From Symmachiella macrocystis (lineage in GTDB: Bacteria > Planctomycetota > Planctomycetia > Planctomycetales > Planctomycetaceae): a stretch of 64,000 nt of DNA. Made by a program: the position numbers and the translations under genes. Numbering within the stretch: position 1 is the stretch's first letter; each line of letters starts with the position of its first letter. Shown here piece after piece: positions 38,233 through 45,766 of the stretch. Under the pieces are notes generated by a model. It had not been told where the DNA came from, searched no databases, and saw only the letters and a list, made by a program, of their open reading frames with translations. The stretch lies in the NCBI RefSeq assembly GCF_007860075.1, contig NZ_SJPP01000003.1, positions 806,001 to 870,000 on the forward strand. Reading direction: 5' to 3'.

Positions 38233-38655
38233 TTAGGGATTGGGGGGTGATGTGCAGATCAGGACAACCAACATTTCGGTGCCGGTGTTTTCGATGCCGT
38301 GCAGACACCACGGCGGCAGGTAGACGAAATCGCCTTTTTTCACCGGGCGCGAACCGCTGCCGAATGTCATTGTCCCGGCGCCTTCCATGATTACGTAGGT
38401 CTCTTCCGTCTCGTGTGACCCGGGTTCCAGAATCGCGTGTGGCGGAATGTAGAATACGACCAAGCCCATATTCTTTGCCGGGGCGTTGGGATTGACGGGA
38501 TGCACGACTCGTACGGCGGGGGCGACGCAGTTGGGATAGACGACCGGCACCCCTTCTTGAACGGTGACGATCATCGGCTCAGGCGGCGTCTCCGGCTTGG
38601 GGATCTTGGGAGGTTCCGTACCTTGGTAGCCGACAAATTGTGTGAACTTGGCCAT
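38233..38655 (-). CDS. Cupin-domain protein
   Basis: A 140-residue protein starting at the ATG at 38655 (AGGA upstream). The single cupin domain lies at about residues 60-135: PGSHETEETYVIMEGAGTM gives motif 1 with a His and Glu metal ligand set, and VYLPPWCLHGIENTG gives motif 2 with the third His. The short N-terminal part is Pro-rich. It follows the SDR gene on the same strand with a 76-base gap, so they may form an operon. Substrate unknown. Confidence 0.85.
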   Translation of the reverse strand: MAKFTQFVGYQGTEPPKIPKPETPPEPMIVTVQEGVPVVYPNCVAPAVRVVHPVNPNAPAKNMGLVVFYIPPHAILEPGSHETEETYVIMEGAGTMTFGSGSRPVKKGDFVYLPPWCLHGIENTGTEMLVVLICTSPPNP

Positions 38656-38731
38656 GACTGGAATCCTATTAGAGAGGGTGAATTGCAACTGAAGAAAGGG
38701 GCTGGATCCGTAGGCTGAGCAATAACGTCCA

Positions 38732-39514
38732 TTAAAAGTCGCGGGTGTAGCCGGCAGTCCAACCGCCATCGACGGTGAGAATGTGACCGGTGATGTAACT
38801 ACTTTCCGGAGCGGCCAAAAACAGTGCCGCATGGGCGATTTCTTCCGTGGTCCCCGGCCGCGCCAGCGGGATGTGTGCCAACAGCTGTTGTACGGAATCA
38901 CGAAACGAGCCGTCCTCGCCATAAAACAATTGGCGGGTCCCCTGGGTCATAATCGATCCCGGTGCGATGCCATTGACCAGAATGCCGTATTGCCCCAGTT
39001 CGATCGCCATGGCTTTGGTGAGATTGATGACCCCCGCCTTGGCGGCGACAAAGGCGCATTGCAATCGCAGTGGTACCAAACCGGCGATCGAGGCGATGTT
39101 GATAATCTTGCCACTCCCCTGCCCCCGCATAACGCGCGCCGCCGCTTGGCTGACAGCGAACAGCCCGTTCAGATCGACGTTGAGCAACCGATCCCATTCT
39201 TCGCGGGGAAATTCATCGATCGTTACGCGGTGAGCCATGGTATTGACGCCGGCGTTATTGACGACAATATCCAGCCGCCCCCATTCGTCGACGGTCCCGG
39301 CGATCACCTCAGCAATCTGCGCCTCATTGGTGACATCCAATTGCCGCGCGAGACAACCATCATGCCCGGCTGCGGTTTCGGTCACGGTCGCGAGGTCGAC
39401 ATCCGTAAACACAACCCGCGCCCCATTAGCGGCCAGCGCCTCAGCAATTGATTTTCCAATCCCTTGCGCCGCTCCGGTCACGAGGGCGACTTGGTCCTGC
39501 AGGTTCACTTTCAT
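38732..39514 (-). CDS. Short-chain dehydrogenase/reductase with Tyr-to-Phe active site
   Basis: A 260-residue classical SDR from the ATG at 39514. The cofactor motif TGAAQGIG is at 13-20, Asp38 after the second strand suggests NAD preference, and NNAG is at 86-89. The catalytic Ser142 (INIAS) and Lys159 are present. The catalytic Tyr, four residues before Lys, is Phe155: FVAAKAG where YxAAKAG or YxASKAG is expected, read from TTT in the sequence. C-terminal ITGHILTVDGGW is standard. Either it lacks the usual reaction or it uses another acid. Confidence 0.9.
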   Translation of the reverse strand: MKVNLQDQVALVTGAAQGIGKSIAEALAANGARVVFTDVDLATVTETAAGHDGCLARQLDVTNEAQIAEVIAGTVDEWGRLDIVVNNAGVNTMAHRVTIDEFPREEWDRLLNVDLNGLFAVSQAAARVMRGQGSGKIINIASIAGLVPLRLQCAFVAAKAGVINLTKAMAIELGQYGILVNGIAPGSIMTQGTRQLFYGEDGSFRDSVQQLLAHIPLARPGTTEEIAHAALFLAAPESSYITGHILTVDGGWTAGYTRDF

Positions 39515-39690
39515 CGAGCAGCCAATCGACAGAGGCCATGTTAGGTACGATTCGTCAACCCCGGTGACCGGGGCGAAAGGTGAATCAAAAGTATACCAAA
39601 GCACGCGCTGCTTCGCTGCACCCTGCCTCTCAACGCACACGTACAATCTCGGAAAGACGATCAACAAGAGCATGCTGGCGGAACATACCC

Positions 39691-40245
39691 TTAGTCTTGC
39701 CGCTGCCGATAAAGCGACGGATCGACGACGTTCGCCATGGCTTCCAGATCGAGTTGCAGTTCCAAGAAATCGGCAACGCTGCGGGCGGCATCAAGTGGTG
39801 CGTCGACGACTGAGCGAAATTCCAATTCCATCGATCGAATATGATTTTGCTGCAGCAACCATTTGGCCAGATCTTGGAGATGCCGCTCAAAGTGCAGACG
39901 GATGTCCATTCCCGCTTGCTGAGGAGCCGTGTCCGCCAGCATTTTGTCTTGGGAGCGAAGAATCTCATCCATGTTCCGACGCATAAAGACCACGCGGTAT
40001 TCCAAGTCGCTCGGCAAATTGTACAGTAGCAACGAGACGACCTTGAGCGCCATCCCGTCCGCTTCGGCCAGCCATGCGTTCTCTTTGGCCAAAGCCTTCA
40101 CGCGGCGATCTTCGTAATAACCGCGGAGGTTGTGCGTATCCGCTTCCCGGACATTGTCCGTTTGCAGACGCAGGCCCCCCGCTTGCAGCATTTGCATCAT
40201 CAATGAGGTGCCCGAACGCGGGAGTCCGGAAACGATGGTGATCAT
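39691..40245 (-). CDS. Small sulfotransferase-family protein
   Basis: A 184-residue protein with GAGG before its ATG. It begins directly with the PAPS 5'-phosphosulfate-binding loop (VSGLPRSGTSLMMQML), and YRVVFMRRNMDEILRSQDKML supplies the 3'-phosphate-binding region, so it should move a sulfuryl group from PAPS. It is shorter than most sulfotransferases (250-300). It lies 28 bases after the membrane protein gene and is probably the last gene of the leftward set that starts at 47911. Confidence 0.82.
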   Translation of the reverse strand: MITIVSGLPRSGTSLMMQMLQAGGLRLQTDNVREADTHNLRGYYEDRRVKALAKENAWLAEADGMALKVVSLLLYNLPSDLEYRVVFMRRNMDEILRSQDKMLADTAPQQAGMDIRLHFERHLQDLAKWLLQQNHIRSMELEFRSVVDAPLDAARSVADFLELQLDLEAMANVVDPSLYRQRQD

Positions 40246-40273
40246 GAGACGCCTCGAAAAGTGAATAACCGAT

Positions 40274-41098
40274 TCAAAAGCTGACCTTCATCACCCGTCC
40301 GATCAACAGGCCGAAAATCATCGTCAGGAGCAGGAACGCAATCACCCAAGGAATTTCGTAGCCAGCCACAAAAAGTTGCCGGTGGGGATATTGCACGGAA
40401 ACCTGTTTGATAGGTCCCACGTTTTCAATGGGAGGTTCAGCCGGGTGAAATAGTTCGTCCCAAAATCCACTGCTGACGCGCTGGTCGGATACTTTAAGCA
40501 AACGGTTGCCAACGACAATCTGCTTGCGGACGGATTCTTGATCGGTCTGGACCTCAATCCACTGGGAGCCATCTGCCTCAGCCCGCAAACGCCAATTCGC
40601 CTGGCTCAAGGCGGGGACGCGCATACTTTCGGTTTCGACCAGCAGTCCCGCTGAGGGAATGAACTGGATGTCTGCACTCATCAAGGGAAAATCGTCGGTG
40701 AAATCAACCTGCACAAGAATCGATTCGTCGACAGCAAACGGGCGATATTCATACCAGCAGGAGAGCTGAATCAATACCAGCAACGCGGGGACGAGGGTCA
40801 CGCCGATTGGCTTGAGCAGCTCCCCTAGGTAACTCAGATTGGCAACCGCAAGTCGTCCAAAGGCGGTCACACTGACGATCATATCATGCCGAAAGATCAG
40901 CAACTCCAACGCGCGAGCCAACATCCGCCCTTTTTTACGCTTCAATGCCTGCTGGTTGGAGAAGACTTTGAAAGCCCAAACGAAAACGATCGATGTGACG
41001 AACGAAATCGCCAGCATTGCCGGCCAAGGATTCTCCCCGCGAAACGGAGAGATGAGTAAATCGCCAAGCGTGTTGCAGATAAAATTGACATAGGTCAT
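40274..41098 (-). CDS. Membrane protein of the phosphatase cluster
   Basis: A 274-residue protein not matching a family I can name. It has a membrane helix at about 25-46, a basic cytoplasmic stretch (SNQQALKRKKGRMLARALEL), a hydrophobic segment at about 92-113 (LKPIGVTLVPALLVLIQLS), a 120-residue beta-rich presumably periplasmic domain, and a last helix at about 248-268. The first half vaguely recalls the Oxa1/DUF106 layout (helix, basic loop, hydrophobic pair), which is a weak comparison. It starts five bases after the RHH-like gene, so it belongs to that operon. Confidence 0.75.
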   Translation of the reverse strand: MTYVNFICNTLGDLLISPFRGENPWPAMLAISFVTSIVFVWAFKVFSNQQALKRKKGRMLARALELLIFRHDMIVSVTAFGRLAVANLSYLGELLKPIGVTLVPALLVLIQLSCWYEYRPFAVDESILVQVDFTDDFPLMSADIQFIPSAGLLVETESMRVPALSQANWRLRAEADGSQWIEVQTDQESVRKQIVVGNRLLKVSDQRVSSGFWDELFHPAEPPIENVGPIKQVSVQYPHRQLFVAGYEIPWVIAFLLLTMIFGLLIGRVMKVSF

Positions 41099-41103
41099 GG
41101 TTG

Positions 41104-41295
41104 CTAATCGATGTATCCCAGTCCCTGCAATCGTTTTCGCACTTCTTCCTCGGACTCAACCTGTTCTGTTTCGGCGGCTGCTTTTTCCAGGATGTTGATG
41201 ATGAATTCATCAACGCTCGAGCAACCCACTGCCTGGGAGGCTTTCTTCAGACTCTCGTAAAGTCCCGGTTCAATTTTCACTTTTGGACCGAACAT
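41104..41295 (-). CDS. 63-residue ribbon-helix-helix-like protein
   Basis: A small gene from the ATG at 41295 with AAAAGG upstream; the open frame extends further but only as a shadow of the neighbouring gene. Residues 5-38 (VKIEPGLYESLKKASQ...SSVDEFIINILEKAA) have the strand-helix-helix pattern of CopG/Arc proteins. The last part, EEEVRKRLQGLGYID, ends in an LxxLGYxx motif also seen in the sulfatase-like protein of the same cluster (NLRSLGYVA). It is 32 bases downstream of one phosphatase gene and 5 bases upstream of the membrane protein gene. Regulator or structural partner cannot be decided. Confidence 0.75.
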   Translation of the reverse strand: MFGPKVKIEPGLYESLKKASQAVGCSSVDEFIINILEKAAAETEQVESEEEVRKRLQGLGYID

Positions 41296-41327
41296 GTTTG
41301 CCTTTTCTGAAATATCAACACTGGGAA

Positions 41328-43346
41328 TTAAAGTATGTTTTGCCCCGACATCTCCGTCGGAACGGGGACTCCAAAGGCCGACAGAATGGTGGGAGCCAAG
41401 TCGGTTAGATTGGGATCCTGTTTCTGGATCGCCCGGTTGCACAGTAAGACTCCCGGTACAATTTGTGAATTCACACAATGATCCCCGCTCCAGGCATCGG
41501 TATTGTCCAACAGATGCTCGCGAGGAAACGAGCCCAAGACCGTGTCCCATGATGCGCGGTAATAATTGCTATAAGCTACGATAAGATCCGGCGCGTCCTG
41601 AAGATAGGGACCGCTATAAATCTCCTCGGCTCGAAAGACGTTTGCAATGACTTGCTCGCCGTTTTCGGGATCGCGGACTTCCTTCAATCGAGCAATCAAT
41701 TCGCTCTTGAGTTCTTCCGCCTCACTCCCTTGAGCCACGGTTCCTTGGGTTTCGCGGCCGGCGAGATTGAGGTAAAGCCCGTTGATCCCTAATCCATACG
41801 CGCGTGTGTTCGGCCAATCGACATCGAGGAGATAACTGTTGGCACCGCGGCTATTGGGGTTTTTGGCACCGACGTAGCCATTGTCCATCAGCCACGAATT
41901 CAAATTGAATTGCCGACGAAATGAGGTAAATCCGTGATCCGACATGACCATCAACAGGGTGTTTTCGTCCGCCTTCTCCATGGCTTGGCCGATTGCGCGG
42001 TCGAGTTTGCCATATAGCTCGGGAATGAAATCGCCATGCTGGTCGGCGAGCTCTTGCGAGTAGGCGGGATGCTTGCGGTCGCGGGTCCGCCAAAAGACGT
42101 GGGAATTCAAGTCGAGCGACGAAAAGTAAAAGAAGAGAAACCCGTCCTCGAAGCGTTCTAGTTCGTGCTCAAAAAACCGGAGCCGTTCCTCGATCACGAA
42201 TGTCGATTGCTGGCGGTATTCTTCCGGAGTCAAAATACCGGCCGACAGCGCGCTGGTATCCTCGATCATGCCTTGCGTATAGAAGTACCCCATCTCCCGC
42301 ACGAGCCGCTGAGCGTAATCGGGCGGAGTCGAAATCGGCATGGAGGAATCAGAGGGATCGATATTCACCGGCGAGACATACAAACCGAATCCGTCCTGAG
42401 CTTTCTTAAGCAGAACACGGCAGATTCCCGAGACTTCCACCAAGTGCGGTAGCATCGGGAATTTGACCACGATCCAATCACTCCATTCGCCTTCCCGGAG
42501 CAGTACCTCCGATTCGGGAAAAACGATTTTCGCCAACGGCCGCTGAGGGTCCAAGTAGACTTGAAACGGAACTTCCGAACTCGTCTCCTCGGCCAGGAAT
42601 GAATTCACCGGCCCCTTTAAAGAGCATTCCACAACGTGGTCTCGTACGGCCACCTTTTGGATGTTTCCGCCCGGCACATCATGCGTCCGTTGCCGCGAAT
42701 GATCCGTGAAATAGGTGAACGTGCCATACCCACCTTGTAGATCGGGGGTCCCCATGCCCGAGAGTGTGGTCGCATCGGTATCCGTGGCCGGAAAATTAGC
42801 GGGCACGCGAAAAATAGTACAAGGGACACCCGAATCCTGCAGGTCGTTCCAAAACGTCTTTCCGTGGCGACGGTTTTCGATTCTCCCTGGAGAGAGCGGG
42901 ACCTGCCAACCTCCCAACGAAAGCATGCCCGAAGCTGGCTCTGCCTGAGCGGTTGAGTGAAACGGCAGCATAGTCTTTGGGTCACGGGCAATGAAATCGA
43001 AAATCCCATGTCCACCGGGATTCGTCCCCGAAATGAAATTCGACCAAGCCACGGGGCTTTGCGGGGGATCGCAGGTTTGCAAGTTCCCAAAGGAACCCGC
43101 TTCCATCAAACGTTGACAATTCGGCATCCGTCCCTCGGCGACGAATTGCTCCAACAACTTCGGGTCCATGCCATCCACGCCGAGCACAATCATTCGCTCG
43201 ACGGGAGCATCGGTCCCTGCCCCACCTGTGGATTCACCACGGCGTGTCGATTTGCCGCAACCGGCGACCAACGCCGCCGAAGCCGCGGCTTGAAGAAAAC
43301 GACGCCGGGAAACAGCTGCTGCGGTTTGTTCGGATGGTGTTGTCAT
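41328..43346 (-). CDS. Alkaline-phosphatase-superfamily hydrolase, Tat lipoprotein
   Basis: A 672-residue type I phosphodiesterase/nucleotide-pyrophosphatase-like protein. Its N-terminus combines a twin-arginine motif (SRRRFLQ, 13-19) with a lipobox ending at Cys30, so it should be exported folded and lipid-anchored. Metal-site residues are visible: Asp58 in LGVDGMD, candidate nucleophile Ser97 in QSPVAWSNF, Asp and His in SSLDLNSHVFW, SDHGF, and the final His in SGDHC. Its start overlaps the stop of the next phosphatase gene by 4 bp. Physiological substrate unknown; a phosphodiester or phosphoglycan is plausible. Confidence 0.88.
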   Translation of the reverse strand: MTTPSEQTAAAVSRRRFLQAAASAALVAGCGKSTRRGESTGGAGTDAPVERMIVLGVDGMDPKLLEQFVAEGRMPNCQRLMEAGSFGNLQTCDPPQSPVAWSNFISGTNPGGHGIFDFIARDPKTMLPFHSTAQAEPASGMLSLGGWQVPLSPGRIENRRHGKTFWNDLQDSGVPCTIFRVPANFPATDTDATTLSGMGTPDLQGGYGTFTYFTDHSRQRTHDVPGGNIQKVAVRDHVVECSLKGPVNSFLAEETSSEVPFQVYLDPQRPLAKIVFPESEVLLREGEWSDWIVVKFPMLPHLVEVSGICRVLLKKAQDGFGLYVSPVNIDPSDSSMPISTPPDYAQRLVREMGYFYTQGMIEDTSALSAGILTPEEYRQQSTFVIEERLRFFEHELERFEDGFLFFYFSSLDLNSHVFWRTRDRKHPAYSQELADQHGDFIPELYGKLDRAIGQAMEKADENTLLMVMSDHGFTSFRRQFNLNSWLMDNGYVGAKNPNSRGANSYLLDVDWPNTRAYGLGINGLYLNLAGRETQGTVAQGSEAEELKSELIARLKEVRDPENGEQVIANVFRAEEIYSGPYLQDAPDLIVAYSNYYRASWDTVLGSFPREHLLDNTDAWSGDHCVNSQIVPGVLLCNRAIQKQDPNLTDLAPTILSAFGVPVPTEMSGQNIL

Positions 43347-45481
43347 GCGGTCACCTCTACGGAAGAGACGTTAGATTCTGCAGTGTCGACTGCTGGCAAC
43401 GGCGGCTTGCCGTTCCTTGTCAACGCTTTACCATCCATGTATAGCGGCACCGGGACGCCGAACAAATTAAGAATCGTCGGTGCCAAGTCTGTAATCGCGG
43501 GATTCTCGTCGCTGAATTGTTGGTTGGAGAGAAACACACCGGGGACCAGTTGCGGATCGACACAATGGTCGCCGCTCCAATAACGCGTGTTGTCGTAAAA
43601 CATCGGGCCATCGCTGCCCCCGACTGCAGTCTCCCACGAGACACGATATCCTTTCTCAAAGCCCACAATCAGATCCGGACCGTTATCGACATACGATCCC
43701 GAATAGACCTTTCGGCTGTCGTAGACTTCACGTATCGCACGGCATTGTTTTTCATCATCCATCATGTGCCGCAAAGCATCGGCAATTTCCGTACGCAACT
43801 CCGCCGCCTGTTCGGCTGGGACACATCCCTTCGACTCCCGCCCCACTCGATTCAGATAGATCCCATTGAGCCCCAAGGAATAGGCACGGGTCCGCGACCA
43901 GTCGACGCCGGCAAAGTAATCACCCTGTGTCGCCGCTTCGTCCATCACAAGATAGCCCTTTTCGCGCAACCAATAGTTGAGATTCATAGCGCGGCTAAAA
44001 TCGCAGAAACCGTGGTCGGAGAGGACCATCAAGACGGTGTCTTCATCGATCGAATCTCGCACCCGCCCGACCAGACCGTCCATTCGTTCGTACATATCAT
44101 CGAGGACGTGTGCGTGACGCTCGGAATCTTTGTCGGCATTCGCTGGATGGTCTTTGCGATTGTGGCGATAAAACATGTGCTGAATTCGATCGGATCCGTC
44201 AAACACACACATGCACAATCCACGGCGCGTCCGCTTGAGCGCGTCGAAGAACATCGTCTCGCGTTCGGCATGAATGTCGTAGGCCTGATCCAGAAACGCC
44301 TGCTCGTCGATGGCACCGGAATTCAAAGCCCACATATCTTCGGCCAAACCGAGGGTGGCAAACGAAGAGTGCAATTTGCCGAGATACAGCGAATAGAACA
44401 GCGGTGCGGAGATCGGCATCGCCGGACGTTCCGGATCGATGTTGATCGGTGTGACATACAACCGAAATTGCGGCGCGGCTGATTCCAAGCGAAACCGACA
44501 AATCCCGTGCACTCTCTTCAGCCACCCACAACGAAACGTTAGGTGGACCCATTCAGAATATTCCCCGGGTCGCAGATGAATGGTCTGGCCCGATATCGTG
44601 GCGTCGACTCCATCGTCTTTGGGACGCCGCTGGATGATCAAGGGAAGCGTCAATTCCGACGGTTGACGCCCCGCCTCATTCGGAGGTCCACTGAGACTTG
44701 TTTCGATCCGGTTGTTCGCCTCAGTCACATGAATCCAGACGCCGCCGGTCGAGTCTTTGCACTCCGCCTCGTTTGACGAATACATGGTGAACGTGCCTTG
44801 CGTGCCCCGTAAATCGGGAGTGCACATCGCCGAGAGCGTCAGGCCAAAAAACTTCTCGGGCGGAAAGGTTATCGGCACGCGAAGGATCGTGCTGAAAATC
44901 CCGTATTTGCCAAGCACGCGCCAAAAGGGTTGGTTCTTACGCAGCAGCCGAATTCCCGATCCTCCCAGACCAATCTTGGACAGCAGGCTCGTCTTGCCCG
45001 TGGCTGTCACTTTGGCTGAGGATAATTCGGGCAGATAGCTGCGTAGGTCACGGTTCAAGAAGTCAAAAATATTGTGCTTGCCCGGATTGACGCCGGTCAT
45101 GAACGACGACCAAGCCACGGGAGAAATGGGCGGCAAGGTCGTTCCCAGTTCGGAGAACGTTCCTTCCTCCTTGAGGGCTTTGAAATTGGGGAGCCGGTCT
45201 TCGTCGATCAACCGCCGCACACGCTCAGGGTCCAACCCGTCCAGCCCGACCACAACGACCCGCGCGACACCGCCGGTCACGCCGCTGCGGATCCGGCGCA
45301 CCCATTGCGTTACAAAACGGATCGGCCATGTCGCCAGCGAGATCAACAACAGACCAATCGCGGCGAACAGAACCAAAAATGAACTCAGAAATGTGAAGCC
45401 GGCACCGGGACCGATATACGCCAAATTTGGCGCAAGGGGAGGCGCGGCTGTGGCAATCATTTCGTAGAACGTTGGAATCAT
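43343..45481 (-). CDS. Alkaline-phosphatase-superfamily hydrolase, membrane-anchored
   Basis: A 712-residue relative of the downstream phosphatase. The N-terminus has AYIGPGAGFTF followed by a membrane helix (about 30-55), leaving the catalytic domain outside. Core residues match its partner: Asp in VVGLDGLD, Ser in ISPVAWSSF, then NPGKHNIFDFLNRD, the SDRIQHMFYRH region, SDHGF and SGDHC. The two proteins are clearly paralogues, so this looks like a duplicated pair, one lipidated and one membrane-anchored. The start at 45481 and an ATG seven codons later are both possible. Confidence 0.88.
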   Translation of the reverse strand: MIPTFYEMIATAAPPLAPNLAYIGPGAGFTFLSSFLVLFAAIGLLLISLATWPIRFVTQWVRRIRSGVTGGVARVVVVGLDGLDPERVRRLIDEDRLPNFKALKEEGTFSELGTTLPPISPVAWSSFMTGVNPGKHNIFDFLNRDLRSYLPELSSAKVTATGKTSLLSKIGLGGSGIRLLRKNQPFWRVLGKYGIFSTILRVPITFPPEKFFGLTLSAMCTPDLRGTQGTFTMYSSNEAECKDSTGGVWIHVTEANNRIETSLSGPPNEAGRQPSELTLPLIIQRRPKDDGVDATISGQTIHLRPGEYSEWVHLTFRCGWLKRVHGICRFRLESAAPQFRLYVTPINIDPERPAMPISAPLFYSLYLGKLHSSFATLGLAEDMWALNSGAIDEQAFLDQAYDIHAERETMFFDALKRTRRGLCMCVFDGSDRIQHMFYRHNRKDHPANADKDSERHAHVLDDMYERMDGLVGRVRDSIDEDTVLMVLSDHGFCDFSRAMNLNYWLREKGYLVMDEAATQGDYFAGVDWSRTRAYSLGLNGIYLNRVGRESKGCVPAEQAAELRTEIADALRHMMDDEKQCRAIREVYDSRKVYSGSYVDNGPDLIVGFEKGYRVSWETAVGGSDGPMFYDNTRYWSGDHCVDPQLVPGVFLSNQQFSDENPAITDLAPTILNLFGVPVPLYMDGKALTRNGKPPLPAVDTAESNVSSVEVTA

Positions 45482-45766
45482 CGGCTCGCACCATCACTCT
45501 TCATGAGACTCAACAGGATCCGCGAAGCCTCGATAATCATCAACAATTCCTGATCATTGCCACGCTCCGAATCGCCGACAAGTCGCTGGGGCCTGCGCAG
45601 CAAGTCTATATCTTGTATACCTTTACTGCCACGCAAACACAAGGACGCCTCACCACTCAGGGCAAAGCGAGACCGCTAATTAGAATACGCCCTCAGAACG
45701 GCCTTCGTTGGGTCTGTTTTGATTGTCCGTCACACTGAATGCCAACGGTTTAGCTGCCCAAACTGG

